Assembly: GCF_021295335.1 (NCBI RefSeq)
Contig: NZ_JAIWOT010000001.1
Coordinates: 189,001 to 253,000 of the forward strand
Source: Komagataeibacter sp. FNDCF1
GTDB lineage: Bacteria; Pseudomonadota; Alphaproteobacteria; Acetobacterales; Acetobacteraceae
Length of the DNA: 64,000 bases
Direction of reading: 5' to 3'
Position numbers and translations under genes: made by a program. Positions 25,101 to 33,979 of this stretch are shown piece by piece (position 1 is the first letter of the stretch; each line of letters opens with the position of its first letter). The notes below the pieces were generated by a model. It was not told the DNA's origin. It worked only from the letters and a program-made list of their open reading frames with translations, and did not search any database.

Positions 25101-27718
25101 AGGAAGGCAGGCAGGGCAATGGCCGCCAGCATGAAGCCCGTCCACACAACGGCGGCATGGAACGGCAGGAACCAGCCCGCGACAAGGACAAGCAGCACGA
25201 GTGGCGTGCACAGCGTGCGCCGCAGGTTGTCAAGCATCTTCCACCGCGCAATGCCCGACAGGTGCTGGCGGGTGGGGACATGGCGGCGTACGGGGCTGGA
25301 TGTGATCCATGGCAGCAGCTGCCAGTCGCCCCGTGTCCAGCGGTGCAGGCGCTGTGCCGCGACAAGGTAGTCGTTGGGGAATTCCTCCACCACCTCGATA
25401 TCGCTGACCAGTGCCGCGCGGGCGAAAATCCCCTCGAACAGGTCATGGCTGAGCATGGTGGAGTCCGGCACGCGCCCGGCGAGCGCGGCCGTAAAGGCGT
25501 CGATATCGTATATGCCCTTGCCTGCGTACGATCCTTCGCCAAACATGTCCTGGTACAGGTCGGACACGGCGGCGGAATAGGCGTCCATGCCGCTGGCGGA
25601 GGCGAATATGCGCTGGAACAGCGTGCTCTGGTGGCCTACGGGCAGCGAAGGCGTGACCCGGGGCTGGAGAATGGCGTACCCTTCCTCCACCCGCGCCGAA
25701 AGGGGGTTGAAGCGCGCGGCATTGAGCGGATGGGCAATCTTTCCGACCAGACGGCGGACCGTGTCCAGCGGCAGCCGTGTATCGGCATCCAGCGTTATGA
25801 CGTATTTCATGTCCGCCGGTGGCGGGGGCGTGGGGGGAAGAAAGCTGGTGTCGGTGGCGCCGCGCAGCAGGCGGTTGAGTTCATGCAGCTTGCCACGCTT
25901 GCGTTCCCAGCCCATCCATACCCCTTCGCTTGCGCACCATGTCCGCCTGCGGTGAAGAAGGTGGAAGCGCATGCCACCGGGCACGGGGCCATATTTTTCA
26001 TTAAGCCTGTCGATCCCGGCCCGCGCCCGGGCCAGAAGCGGTTCGTCTTCCGGGGCATGGGGGCCGTCATGGTCGGTCCAGTCGGTCAGCAGCGCGAAAT
26101 GCACCGCCGGGTCCCGTGTCGCCAGGTAATGTATCTCGATACGGGCCAGCAGTTCGGACACCGTCTCCTGCGTGGTCAGCAGGGCGGGTACCACCACCAT
26201 GGTCCGCAGGTGATCGGGAATGCCGGTCTTGAACTCCAGCCCCGGCAGGCTTGTGGCGTGGATTGCCGCCAGCGCCAGGCGGTTCACGCACGCGACCGCC
26301 GCTTCCGACACCGGTATGAAGGCCAGCACCGGCAGCAGCCATGCCGCAGGGGTGCCGCTGTAATGGGCAAGGTATAGCGGAATGGCCATGAACAGCAGCG
26401 TCAGCATGCTGACCACAAGACTGTAGGCCGTGATGCCATGGTTGCAGAAGCCACGCATCAGCCTGCGCCCCATGGTGGGGCGGAAGCGGATGGCCGCCTC
26501 CAGCGCGGGCCGTCCCGCCATGAGCAGGTAGTACCCCGGGTCTGTATGGCGCGGGTCGGACGCATTGGCCGCCCGTGCCGCCCGCGCCATGCCGATGGCC
26601 TGGCCAGCAATGGCCATTTCGCTCATCGTGCTGCCACGGGCCAGTTCCTCCACGGCCTTGCGATACAGGTCACGGCTGGCGAAGTCGGCCTGTGTAAAGC
26701 TGTCATATTCCGCAAAAAGCGGGTTGATCAGGCAGACCCGGTCGAACGCTTCCGTCCAGTCAAAACCGGCGATCAGCCGCAGGCTGGTGATGATGTTGCG
26801 GATGGTGGCGTTGAAAGTCCCCTGCTCGTGCAGGTCGTCGCGCACCGCGTCTTCCACCGTGGTGCCCCGGTCGGCCAGACGCTGGGCAAGCCAGACAAGG
26901 GCCGGATCCTTCTCCGGGTCCAGCCCGCGGGAGCGGTGGGCAAGCTGTGCGGTGAACGCGCAGTTCAGGATGCGCGGGTCAATTGCCGCCAGAAAGCCGG
27001 ACAGGGCGGCGGGCGTGCCCCTGCGGTAGGCATCCAACCGGTCGGCCAGTGCATCGGCCTCACGCCGGCTGGCATTGTTGTCCATTATGGCGCCCACGAC
27101 ACGGCGCAGGTTCTCGATCAGCACGATGCGCAGCGTGATGGACACCGCCCATAATTCGCCAATGGTCAGGGGTGTCACACCCTGATAGGCCAGCAGGTAG
27201 GCATAGAGTGTCTCGGGCTGGAGATTGCTGTCGGTATGGGCAATGAACGCCCACGCCACCCCGAACACCCGTGGCAGCCCGGCAAAGGGGCCATTGGCCA
27301 GCTTGGGCAGGCGCGCATAATAGCCCGGCGGCAGGTCAAGATCTGTCTCGCGGATCTGCATGTCCACCAGGGCATAATTGTCCGCCAGCCACTGGGCGGC
27401 GGGGGTCAGCTGTTTTCCTGCCTGGATGGCTTCGGCTATCCGGATGTCGGCTGCGCGCAGGAAGGCACCGTTCTGGGCCAGGCGTCTTGACAGCGGACGC
27501 CCGTGACCGCGCCCGCGGCGGGTGATGGCCTGGGCTGCCGCGAGGCTTCGGGCATGGGCTTCCAGCCGTTCGATGCCGAATATCTCGTTCCTCAGCGGCG
27601 TGACATCGTCCTGCCATGTGGGGGGCGGTGAATGGCCAAGCAGGCGCGCCAGCCATGAAGGGCGCATGGGCGTGAAATCATGGTCGGGCTGCGGAGGAGA
27701 TGCGGTCGTCCCGTCCAT
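19148..27718 (-). CDS. ndvB: Cyclic beta-glucan synthase, NdvB/ChvB-like (GT84-GH94)
   Basis: A giant 2856-residue inner-membrane enzyme, the usual length of cyclic beta-1,2-glucan synthases. The N-terminal region (about 1-420) is followed by TM helices at about 425-490. The GT84 domain carries ITLDADTRLP (catalytic Asp-x-Asp, about 645), GEGSYAGKGIYDIDAF, LSHDLFEG and RWTRGDWQLLPWI (about 795). More TM helices lie at about 825-990. Two carbohydrate-binding/GH94-like regions follow, then the C-terminal GH94 phosphorylase domain with FRDQLQDGMAL (about 2400) and GTGDWNDGMNRVG (about 2536, general acid Asp). This protein makes and cyclises osmoregulated periplasmic glucan from UDP-glucose. GGAG lies six bases before ATG. 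Confidence 0.93.
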   Translation of the reverse strand: MDGTTASPPQPDHDFTPMRPSWLARLLGHSPPPTWQDDVTPLRNEIFGIERLEAHARSLAAAQAITRRGRGHGRPLSRRLAQNGAFLRAADIRIAEAIQAGKQLTPAAQWLADNYALVDMQIRETDLDLPPGYYARLPKLANGPFAGLPRVFGVAWAFIAHTDSNLQPETLYAYLLAYQGVTPLTIGELWAVSITLRIVLIENLRRVVGAIMDNNASRREADALADRLDAYRRGTPAALSGFLAAIDPRILNCAFTAQLAHRSRGLDPEKDPALVWLAQRLADRGTTVEDAVRDDLHEQGTFNATIRNIITSLRLIAGFDWTEAFDRVCLINPLFAEYDSFTQADFASRDLYRKAVEELARGSTMSEMAIAGQAIGMARAARAANASDPRHTDPGYYLLMAGRPALEAAIRFRPTMGRRLMRGFCNHGITAYSLVVSMLTLLFMAIPLYLAHYSGTPAAWLLPVLAFIPVSEAAVACVNRLALAAIHATSLPGLEFKTGIPDHLRTMVVVPALLTTQETVSELLARIEIHYLATRDPAVHFALLTDWTDHDGPHAPEDEPLLARARAGIDRLNEKYGPVPGGMRFHLLHRRRTWCASEGVWMGWERKRGKLHELNRLLRGATDTSFLPPTPPPPADMKYVITLDADTRLPLDTVRRLVGKIAHPLNAARFNPLSARVEEGYAILQPRVTPSLPVGHQSTLFQRIFASASGMDAYSAAVSDLYQDMFGEGSYAGKGIYDIDAFTAALAGRVPDSTMLSHDLFEGIFARAALVSDIEVVEEFPNDYLVAAQRLHRWTRGDWQLLPWITSSPVRRHVPTRQHLSGIARWKMLDNLRRTLCTPLVLLVLVAGWFLPFHAAVVWTGFMLAAIALPAFLPVLPALVPRQEWITLRSYLRVLGSAGGEAAVMTFLNVTFLAHLSFLMADAILRTLGRVLVTRRHMLQWVPAAQIAGLMRSGLAGYYGRMFPAPLQAGLIVLAVALWAPWSLFLTVPFAVLWCLSPAVAMWASRTPVSAARTRPSRTDIRTLRMTARRTWRFFETFTTPDDHMLPPDNFQEDPSPVLARRTSPTNIGLYLLCTASARDFGWCGLADTVARLEATFATLERMPRYRGHFYNWYATADLKPLEPVYISSVDSGNLAGHLVALASTCQRWQDTGPEIDGWREGTVDALNIAIADLTFRNGTRRGHDAAERQMLRRLAAFKNAVLSAPARSAPSLAALRDQAATLARQAAGLPPMADTTGNADATDRTVWITAPMRTLESHLRDMDTDLHATLGARLGMIAHRARRMAEGMDFRFLCNPSRKLLSIGYLVAEDAQDPNCYDLLASEARLAVFFAIAKGDMPARDWFRLGRPITPVGSGAALVSWSGSMFEYLMPSLVMRAPMGSLLQQTNILIVQRQVAYGQARGIPWGISESAYNVRDLDYTYQYSNFGIPGLGLKRGLGLDTVVAPYATMLAAMVDPRKAVANLYALEKAGALGRYGFHEALDYTPERVPDRGGVAVIRAYMAHHQGMSILAVADAVMNGIMRTRFHDDPVIAAAELLLQERAPRSGAVARPLPSEDAAPPVVHAVTAPGGRYLDHADTLSPVTHLLSNGRYVVMLTAAGSGYSRWQGQAITRWREDATCDDYGQYIYLRNRRTGRLWTAGLQPGRERPDDYAVGFHEDRAEFARRDGTLTTTLEIRISAEDDAEIRQLSVFNGSSETLDLDIASYAGLALMPQGADLAHPAFTKLFVQTEYLPAARALIATRRRRTPDEAEIWVAHLAMCDTPVEIETDRARFIGRGRDVHDPAAMDAHTPPKGHVGTVLDPAFSIRTRVSIRPGAMARVTFWTMAAPTRAALLDLIETHQDMAAVERVRTLAWTQAQVQLRHLDITPTTADLFQQLAGHILFAGPALRAGAASIEKGAGPQPLLWEQGISGDLPIMVLRIRENADTDIVGLLLLAHEYFRLKQLAVDLVILNEHPASYLQDLQVSLDQLVHAQPRGAEGTGSVRVLRADLVSPAVRHLVISVARVVLDAERGLAEQLEQAERTLPRHAMPVPPRPRPAPAAFGVPPVPELEFFNGHGGFARQGREYVIVLGPGQSTPAPWINVIANDTFGFQVSAEGSGYTWSGNSREHQLTPWSNDPVSDHAGEIFYFRDENTGTLWCPGAATRRDPAATYVTRHGYGYTRQERIAHGIASSVLQYVPVTDPVKITRIQLHNRSDQPRTLSVTAYVEWVLGAARSMSAPFVSTTMDPDTGALFARNRWKMEYTDRTAFADIGGYLTASSGDRCAFIGRNGTLDMPLAFTHPNGVQGRTGAGLDPCGVVQTVVTLPPGGRAEVLFLLGEGENEAHARALVSRYRAASPEQVLDAVGQHWNTVTGSMQASTPDRGMDIMLNGWLLYQALASRVQAHAGFYQASGAYGFRDQLQDGMALAVPCPERVRAHLLRAASRQFVEGDVQHWWLPDTGAGVRTHISDDCTWLAHTVMHYVTTTGDAGVLDEQVAFLEAPELPISEHDRFMIPATSGQTGTLFEHCARALDHSMAVGAHGLPLMGTGDWNDGMNRVGEKGQGESVWLGWFLHATLCAFIPLARSRGEPARAQAWQDHASALAEALEATWDGDWYLRAYFDDGTPLGSHRCAECQIDAISQSWSVLSGVAPLERAEHAMRSVMARLVRQQDGLVLVLDPPFNTIGPDPGYIRGYPPGIRENGGQYTHAALWTVMAMAELGEGDRAHELFHMLNPVNHALNPAGVARYRLEPYVVAADIYSQPPHVGRGGWSWYTGSAGWMQRVGMEAILGIRIAGTRLLVNPCIPCQWPRFSVTVHWRSATYVITVLNPHQLCRGTGQVMLDGTPHPPVGEIGMVDDGATHMVEITLGVAPPA

Positions 27719-27772
27719 TTCATGCTCCAGTTACGTGTATCGGAAGCACCGGGCGGTATTTCCGCGCGGACC

Positions 27773-27994
27773 TTATTTCCGGAACAGGCTTTTCCTTGGC
27801 TGCGGCACGGTGGATGGCGCGAGCCTGCCCAGCAGGGCGGGTGCAGGCGTGCCTGCCTTCTGGCGCGGCGGGGCGGTGGCTTCGGGCATGGCTGTGGTAT
27901 CGGCGGGCATGGTCCTGCCGGTTGCCTGCGCCATGTGGCAGGCGCGTTGTGGCGCGTACTGGCCGGATGTGGCCGGTTTCATGGGTGCACCCAT
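27773..27994 (-). CDS. Possible small Pro/Ala-rich protein upstream of the glucan synthase
   Basis: A 73-residue frame (MGAPMKPATSGQYAPQ...) with AGGAG eight bases before its ATG, ending 54 bp before the glucan-synthase ATG on the same strand. It is basic, Pro/Ala/Thr-rich and without recognisable domain or signal peptide. It may be a leader or disordered protein, or a chance frame. The ribosome-binding site is the main support. Confidence 0.35.
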   Translation of the reverse strand: MGAPMKPATSGQYAPQRACHMAQATGRTMPADTTAMPEATAPPRQKAGTPAPALLGRLAPSTVPQPRKSLFRK

Positions 27995-28395
27995 CCTCTT
28001 TTCTCCTGCGTGGGGAATACGGGAACGGTGTAGATGAAAGTATTATGGAGAAGGGGCCCGCACGTCCGTATCGGGGAGCGCGGTGCCGCCAGTCATGCAT
28101 GAACGCGCCCGAACGGGGCACGTTGCAGGATTATCTTCACGTATTTTATCGGGCTTTCTGAAATACTGACAAAATATTTCCACGGCGCGATATTGCAGGC
28201 TGGGCACGATGGCGGGTGAAACTTTCCCCATGCGGGCCATGCGCCGGATGATGTAGTGGCAATACATGGGACGGCCAGTCCCGATCATGCGAATACGTCC
28301 CGCCGCGCGTTCACCCATGCCACCGTGCGGGCCGTGATGCGTTAGTCCTGCCAGGCCGGGCAAAATGCCGGGCGGCCGTAACAGGTAGGGTCCGC
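27995..28395. other. Divergent intergenic region
   Basis: About 400 bases between the possible small gene (-) and the antiporter gene (+). It presumably contains both promoters. Minus-strand frames here show no family features. No strong inverted repeat was recognised. Confidence 0.4.
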
Positions 28396-29982
28396 ATGTC
28401 CAATGTAGGGCGCTTTGAGTTCATCCTGCTCCTGATCGTCCTTGTCGTGGGGCTGGAACTGGTTGCGCGCAAGGTCCGCCTGCCACCTGCCGCCGCCCTT
28501 GTGCTGGGGGGCATCGCCATTGCCCTGGTGCCCGGCGTGCCGGTTATCGGCATAGATCCCGACCTGGTGCTGATCGTGTTCCTGCCACCGCTTTTGCTGG
28601 CAGGGGCCTATTTTTCCGTCTGGCACGCGTTTCGTACGCATCTTGGGGGGATACTGCAGCTTGCAGTGGGCGGGGTTGCGTTCACCACCTTTGTGGTGGG
28701 GGTGGTCACGCACTGGCTGGTTCCCACCCTGCCATGGGCGGGGTGTCTCGTGCTGGGGGCGATCGTGGCCCCGCCCGATGCGGTGGCGGCCAAGGCCGTG
28801 CTCAAGCACGTGCACCTGCCCGAGCGGATCACGACCCTGCTGGAAGGGGAAAGCCTGCTGGATGACGCGGCAAGCCTGGTCATCTACCGTTTTGCGGCAC
28901 TTGCGGTGCTGACCGGGGAATTCAGTCCCATCCATGCAGGCATGACGTTCGGGCTGCTTGCACTGGGCGGGCTGGTGCTGGGCGGCGGGCTGGGATGGGT
29001 ATGGATCAGGCTGCTGGGGCGTGTGCACGACCGCATACTCAGCATTACCATGACGCTGCTGCTGCCATGGGTCGCCTATATCGGCGGCGAGATGGCCGGG
29101 GCCTCGGGGGTCATCACCACCGTGGTGGCGGGGCTGGTCCTGGGGTGGCGGCAGCATGATGTCTTCAGCGCCGATGAGCGCCTGCGCTGGGCAGCGGTGT
29201 GGGAAGTGCTGGTGTTCGTGCTGGAATCCCTGGTCTTTGTCCTGATCGGCATTTCGCTGCATGCAATCGTCCTGCGCCATATGGGCACGCCATGGGTGGA
29301 GCAGGACGTGTTCCGCCCGGTGGCGGGCATTGTCGCGGCCGTGCTGGTCTCGCGCTTTGCATGGATGTTCCTGACCGAGGGGCTGCGCGTTGCGTGGCTG
29401 CCCCCGCATTTACGGCCCGGCAGGAAGGATTTTTTCCGCTTTGTCGCCATAATGGGGTGGTGCGGTATGCGCGGTGTGGTCAGTCTTGCCATCGTGCTGG
29501 CGCTGCCTGCCGGCATGCCCGAGCGCGATGTCATGCAGATCGCGACGTTCGTGGTCATTCTGGTGACCGTGCTGGGACAGGGAACGACCATCGGCTGGGT
29601 CATCCACATGACCGGTGGCGAACGCGGGCGCGGACAGCACCACCATCACCTGTCCGTATCGCAGGCGCGCGCCCTGATTGCGCATGCGCAGGAACATGCC
29701 ATGCGCCAGCAGGCATATGACCCGCAGGGCCAGCTGGTCCATGCCCGCCTGCTTGAGCAGTACGCGTACCGCGCCGAACTGGCCGAACGCTTCAGCCATG
29801 AACAGCAGGCCCTGCAGGGTAGGCAGGACGCGCATTACCGCGTACTTCTGGCCACCATACAGGCTGGCCGGGCCGAGCTGCTGCGCCTGCACCGCAGCGG
29901 TGAAATCCATGATGCGGTACTGCACCAGCTTGAACATGAGCTGGACCTGCAGCAGATGACAGCCGAGGGCGGCCTGATCTGA
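28396..29982 (+). CDS. Na+/H+ antiporter, CPA1 (NhaP-type) family
   Basis: A 528-residue transporter with about 12 TM helices in residues 1-410. Family motifs include FLPPLLLAGAYF, LVLGAIVAPPDAVAAKAVLKH, EGESLLDDAASLVIYRF (the paired Asp region that binds Na+), and GWCGMRGVVSLAIVLALP. The last 120 residues are cytoplasmic, His- and Gln-rich (RGQHHHHLS) and predicted helical, likely regulatory. Role: proton/sodium exchange for pH or salt balance, relevant in an acid-producing bacterium. It converges with a LysR gene 2 bp away. Confidence 0.92.
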   Translation: MSNVGRFEFILLLIVLVVGLELVARKVRLPPAAALVLGGIAIALVPGVPVIGIDPDLVLIVFLPPLLLAGAYFSVWHAFRTHLGGILQLAVGGVAFTTFVVGVVTHWLVPTLPWAGCLVLGAIVAPPDAVAAKAVLKHVHLPERITTLLEGESLLDDAASLVIYRFAALAVLTGEFSPIHAGMTFGLLALGGLVLGGGLGWVWIRLLGRVHDRILSITMTLLLPWVAYIGGEMAGASGVITTVVAGLVLGWRQHDVFSADERLRWAAVWEVLVFVLESLVFVLIGISLHAIVLRHMGTPWVEQDVFRPVAGIVAAVLVSRFAWMFLTEGLRVAWLPPHLRPGRKDFFRFVAIMGWCGMRGVVSLAIVLALPAGMPERDVMQIATFVVILVTVLGQGTTIGWVIHMTGGERGRGQHHHHLSVSQARALIAHAQEHAMRQQAYDPQGQLVHARLLEQYAYRAELAERFSHEQQALQGRQDAHYRVLLATIQAGRAELLRLHRSGEIHDAVLHQLEHELDLQQMTAEGGLI

Positions 29983-29984
29983 TC

Positions 29985-30884
29985 CTACGCCACAGCCGCC
30001 GCCATGATATGCTCCAGCCAGTCCGCAAAGACCTGCAGGCGGTGCGACAGATGCTTGCGATGCGGGTAGAGCAGCGTCATGGGCAGGGGTTCGGCCCGCC
30101 AGCGTGGCATGACTTCCACCAGTTCACCCGCCTGGATATGGTGGCGCACATCATAGGCGGGCACCTGTATCAACCCCAGCCCCGCAAGGCAGCAGGCCAC
30201 AAGGGCTTCGGCACTGTTGACGCTGACGCGGCCGGGGAGGCAGGTAGTGCGGGTCATGCCATCTTCCACCCATTCCCATTCTTCCACCCTGCCGGTGGTG
30301 GGGGAGGCATAGTGCACGGCCTCATGCCCGGTCAGGTCGGCAGGGCGGCGCGGCGTGCCCCGGCGGGCAAGATAGGCGGGGCTTGCCACGTTGATCAGCG
30401 CCAGTTCACCCATCCTGCGTGCGATCAGGCCGGAATCTTCCAGCGCGCCGACACGCAGCACGCAGTCAATCCCGTCCTCGACCAGGTTTACGGCCCGGTC
30501 GGTAACACCCAGTTCAATGCTGATTTCCGGGTAGCGCTGCAGGAAGGCGGGCAGGGCAGGGGCAACCAGCAGCCGACCGACCCGGCCGGGCATGTCGACA
30601 CGCAGCAGACCGCGCGGGCCCGCGCTGTCGCGGCGGAACAGGGATTCCGCTTCTTCCATATCGGCGATCAGGCGCAGGCAGTGATCGTAGAAGGCCGCGC
30701 CATCGGGCGTCGGGGCGACCGAGCGCGTGGTGCGGGCCAGCAGGCGCGTGCCCAGGCGGTTCTCCAGTTCCTGAATGGCTGCGGAAACGGAGGACCGGGG
30801 CATCCCGAGCGTATCCGCCGCATGGGTAAAGCTTGCACTTTCCACCACGCGGGCGAAGACACGGAACAGGTCGATACGGTCCAC
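29985..30884 (-). CDS. LysR-family transcriptional regulator
   Basis: A 299-residue regulator. I prefer GTG 30884, with GGAG eight bases upstream and the standard N-terminus MDRIDLFRVFARVVE; an ATG at 30908 would add eight residues but lacks a ribosome-binding site. The HTH is ASFTHAADTLGMPRSSVSAAIQELENRLG, followed by TTRSVAPTPDG. The effector domain follows, with RVDMPGRVGR at its start. It belongs to the AaeR/CrgA-like group that often controls a divergent oxidoreductase. The divergent SDR gene at 31029 is its probable target. Confidence 0.9.
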   Translation of the reverse strand: MDRIDLFRVFARVVESASFTHAADTLGMPRSSVSAAIQELENRLGTRLLARTTRSVAPTPDGAAFYDHCLRLIADMEEAESLFRRDSAGPRGLLRVDMPGRVGRLLVAPALPAFLQRYPEISIELGVTDRAVNLVEDGIDCVLRVGALEDSGLIARRMGELALINVASPAYLARRGTPRRPADLTGHEAVHYASPTTGRVEEWEWVEDGMTRTTCLPGRVSVNSAEALVACCLAGLGLIQVPAYDVRHHIQAGELVEVMPRWRAEPLPMTLLYPHRKHLSHRLQVFADWLEHIMAAAVA

Positions 30885-30921
30885 TGCCTGAACTCCATTG
30901 CGGGCCATCTGTTCGTATTTT

Positions 30922-30938
30922 CTGACATGTGTTGTCAG
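30922..30938. promoter_or_regulatory. Candidate LysR-binding dyad
   Basis: CTGACA-N5-TGTCAG, a perfect 6-bp dyad with a T-N11-A-like arrangement, sits in the 144-bp divergent region between the LysR start and the SDR start. Confidence 0.5.
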
Positions 30939-31028
30939 GAAACCGGACTTTATACCGTAATTCTAACTGATAACCTGCCCCATAGAAAGGCGTTGTATGC
31001 GCCGGAACAGCATGAATGGAGGCACGAC

Positions 31029-31802
31029 ATGGCGGATCATGGCATAAAGGGCAAAACGGTACTGATCACGGGCGGGGCAAAGAACCTGGGTGGCCTGATT
31101 GCGCGCGATCTTGCGGCCCATGGTGCAAAAGCCATCGCCATTCACTACAACAGCGACGCGACCCGGCCCGAGGCCGAAGCGACCCTGGCGGCGGTGAAGG
31201 CCGCCGGGGCCGAAGCCATCGCCCTGCAGGCCGATCTTACGCATGACGGTGCGGTGGACCGCCTTTTTGCCGATACCGTCGCGGGCATCGGCCGGCCGGA
31301 TATTGCGATCAATACGGTTGGCAAGGTGCTGAAGAAGCCGATTGCCGAGACGACAGAGGCCGAATATGACTCCATGTTCGCCATCAATACCCGCGTTGCG
31401 TATTTCTTCATCCGGGAGGCGGGCAGGCACCTGAACGACAATGGCAAGCTGCTCACGATCGTGACGTCGCTGCTGGGCGCCTATACGCCGTTCTATTCGA
31501 CCTATGCCGGGTCAAAGGCGGCGGTGGAGCATTTTACCCGTGCGGCATCGAAGGAATTCGGGGCACGTGGCATTTCGGTCAACGCCATCGGTCCCGGCCC
31601 GATGGACACGCCCTTCTTCTACGGACAGGAAGCGCCTGACGCCGTGGCCTACCACAAATCGGCTGCGGCCCTGTCCGCCTTCAGCACGACGGGCCTGACC
31701 GAAATCGGGGATATCGCACCCTATGTCCGCTTTATCGTATCGGAAGGATGGTGGATGACCGGCCAGACCATTCTGGTCAATGGTGGCTATACCACCAAAT
31801 GA
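31029..31802 (+). CDS. SDR-family oxidoreductase
   Basis: A 257-residue short-chain dehydrogenase. ATG 31029 has GGAGG six bases upstream. It shows VLITGGAKNLGGLIARDLAAHG (nucleotide binding), INTVGK in place of NAG, IVTSLLGAYTPFYSTYAGSKAAVEHF (Ser, Tyr and Lys of the active site), and the C-terminal GGYTTK. Length and motifs are those of 3-oxoacyl-ACP-reductase-like SDRs; the substrate is unknown. It is probably activated by the divergent LysR protein. Confidence 0.9.
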   Translation: MADHGIKGKTVLITGGAKNLGGLIARDLAAHGAKAIAIHYNSDATRPEAEATLAAVKAAGAEAIALQADLTHDGAVDRLFADTVAGIGRPDIAINTVGKVLKKPIAETTEAEYDSMFAINTRVAYFFIREAGRHLNDNGKLLTIVTSLLGAYTPFYSTYAGSKAAVEHFTRAASKEFGARGISVNAIGPGPMDTPFFYGQEAPDAVAYHKSAAALSAFSTTGLTEIGDIAPYVRFIVSEGWWMTGQTILVNGGYTTK

Positions 31803-31829
31803 ATGCGCGCGGGCAGGCGGCGGCAACGC

Positions 31830-33701
31830 TTACTGGTAACCTGCCGCCTGCAGTTCGAACAGTTCCGCGTACCGTCCGCCATGGGCCACAAGCCGTGCGT
31901 GCGTGCCGGTTTCCAGCACCCGGCCGTGTTCAAGCACCACGATCCGGTCAGCCGTGCGCACGGTGGAGAAGCGGTGTGAAATCACCAGCGCCGCCTTGCC
32001 CTGCCGCAGCGCGCGCAGGCGTTCGAATACATCCGTTTCCGCCCGTGCATCCAGCGCGGAGGTGGGTTCATCGAGTATCAGCAGGTCGGCATCGCGCATA
32101 TAGGCGCGGGAGATGGCAATCTTCTGCCATTCCCCGCCGGAGAGTTCGCGCCCGCCCGCGACCCGCTTGCCCAGTGGCTGGTCATAGCCCCGTGGCAGGC
32201 GGTCCACCACGTCCTCTGCCAGCCCTTCATGTGCCGCGGCGGTGATCCGCGCCGTGTCGGACAGGGCCTCGATCCGGCCGACGGCTATGTTTTCCGCCGC
32301 CGTCAGGCTGTAGCGGACAAAATCCTGAAAGATCACGCCGATATGCGCGCGCAGGTCCGCAAGGTCCATGTCGCGCAGGGATACGCCATCAACCGTGATC
32401 CGGCCTTCATCCGGTTCATAAAGCCGGGTCAGCAGCTTGACGATGGTTGTCTTGCCGGCCCCGTTCTCGCCCACCAGCGCCACGGTCTCGCCCGCGCCTA
32501 TGGTCAGGTCGAGGTTACGGACCGCCCAGCACTCCGTGCCGGGATAGCGGAATCCCACGTTCTCGAAACGGATGCCGTGGCGGATGGGGGAGGGAAAGGG
32601 TATCGTGACGGCAGCGGACGTAATGGCCGGGCGCAGGTCGAGGAAGGCGAAAAAATCATCCAGGTACTGCGCCTGGCTGGCGGTCTGGGTAATGCCCATC
32701 AGCAGTTTGGACAGCATGGTGTGCAGGCGCAGGAATGAACCCGACAGGAAGGTCAGGTCACCGACCGAAAACCGCCCCCGCACCGTATCCCACACAATGA
32801 CGACATAGACCGCGTAATAGGCAACCGACCCGATGGCGGCGAACAGCCCGCTCCAGACAAAGCGCCGCAGCGCCAGCCTGCGGTTCTGTTCCAGCACGGT
32901 CGTGGCGGCGGCGCGAAACCGGCCGACCAGGAAATCACCCAGTCCGAACAGCTTGAGTTCCTTGGCGTGTTCCGCGCTGGAACCGATATGGCGCAGGTAT
33001 TCCATCTCCCGGCGTTCAGCGGTTTTTGCCCGTAGCAGGCGATAGCCCTCACCATTGAAATGGGCTTCCCCGGCGGTGGAAGGCAGCAGGGCAACCAGCA
33101 GCACCAGCACCATCCACGGCGCGAATGCCATGACCCCGATGGCAAGCGTGAGGGCGGTCAGGGCGATTTCGGCAATATTGAACAGCTGCACCAGCAGGTT
33201 GTTGCGGCCCGATGCCTGCCGCCGCGCGCGTTCAAGCAGGTCCTGCAGTTCGCTTGATTCAAACTGCTGCAGGTCGAGCGTCGCGGCATGGCCCATCAGG
33301 GCAAGGCTTACGTCATTTATGTACCGTTCATTCAGCAGTCCGTCGACCAGTGTCGTTGCGCGCGATGTCAGGTCAAATATGATGATGAGTACGAATTCGA
33401 GGGCAATCCAGCCTTCCAGCCGGATGGCCGGGCCATGCAGGCTCCATGTCAGCAGGGAGGCGGGTGGCGTGGGCTGGCTGCTGAGGCGGATGACTTCATC
33501 CACGATCAGCTTGCCCACATAAAGTGCAAGCGAGGGCTGGACCGCCTGCACCAGCCGCAATGCAATGCCGCCAACCATCAGGGCCGGGCTGCACCGCCAT
33601 ATCTGGCGGAACATGCGCGGGACATGGGCATACACCCCGAAGCGGTCCATCAGGCGGCTGCGCCAGGACGGGCGGGCGGAAGGCTGGCTGGCTTGTGTCA
33701 C
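31830..33701 (-). CDS. ABC exporter, fused permease and ATPase
   Basis: A 623-residue half-transporter from GTG 33701 (GGAG six bases upstream). The N-terminal transmembrane domain (about residues 30-330) has six helices. The ATPase domain shows Walker A LVGENGAGKTTIVKLL, the Q-loop VIFQDFVRYSL, signature ELSGGEWQKIAISRAY, Walker B LLILDEPTSALD, and the switch His in VISHRFSTV. The likely role is export of a lipid, drug or peptide as a homodimer. It converges with the SDR gene 27 bp away. No accessory genes indicate a substrate. Confidence 0.92.
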   Translation of the reverse strand: MTQASQPSARPSWRSRLMDRFGVYAHVPRMFRQIWRCSPALMVGGIALRLVQAVQPSLALYVGKLIVDEVIRLSSQPTPPASLLTWSLHGPAIRLEGWIALEFVLIIIFDLTSRATTLVDGLLNERYINDVSLALMGHAATLDLQQFESSELQDLLERARRQASGRNNLLVQLFNIAEIALTALTLAIGVMAFAPWMVLVLLVALLPSTAGEAHFNGEGYRLLRAKTAERREMEYLRHIGSSAEHAKELKLFGLGDFLVGRFRAAATTVLEQNRRLALRRFVWSGLFAAIGSVAYYAVYVVIVWDTVRGRFSVGDLTFLSGSFLRLHTMLSKLLMGITQTASQAQYLDDFFAFLDLRPAITSAAVTIPFPSPIRHGIRFENVGFRYPGTECWAVRNLDLTIGAGETVALVGENGAGKTTIVKLLTRLYEPDEGRITVDGVSLRDMDLADLRAHIGVIFQDFVRYSLTAAENIAVGRIEALSDTARITAAAHEGLAEDVVDRLPRGYDQPLGKRVAGGRELSGGEWQKIAISRAYMRDADLLILDEPTSALDARAETDVFERLRALRQGKAALVISHRFSTVRTADRIVVLEHGRVLETGTHARLVAHGGRYAELFELQAAGYQ

Positions 33702-33979
33702 GAATTCTCCACTATGGTCTGCCCCGGTCGTGTGCAGGCTCGGGGCGCCATGCCGCCTCCAGCCCGGCCATGCGCCGGTCTGCGGCGTGGTCCATCATCT
33801 CCCCTGCCGTCAGTTATATCAATATGGGGCAGGGGCACGCATGTCTGCCGGTTCGGTTCATGATCGGGTGACGGCATCAGCGCAGGGGGCGTGTCGGCAG
33901 CTTTTATGACAGCACAGCGGACCTGACATAAAGAAAAGGGCATGCGTGGCGGCGCGCCAGGGGGCAGGCGTGGCCAGGA

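Noticed and set aside
30009-31028. Fusion of the SDR with a 340-residue upstream extension
   Set aside because: The extension lies antisense to the LysR gene, and ATG 31029 has a strong GGAGG site.
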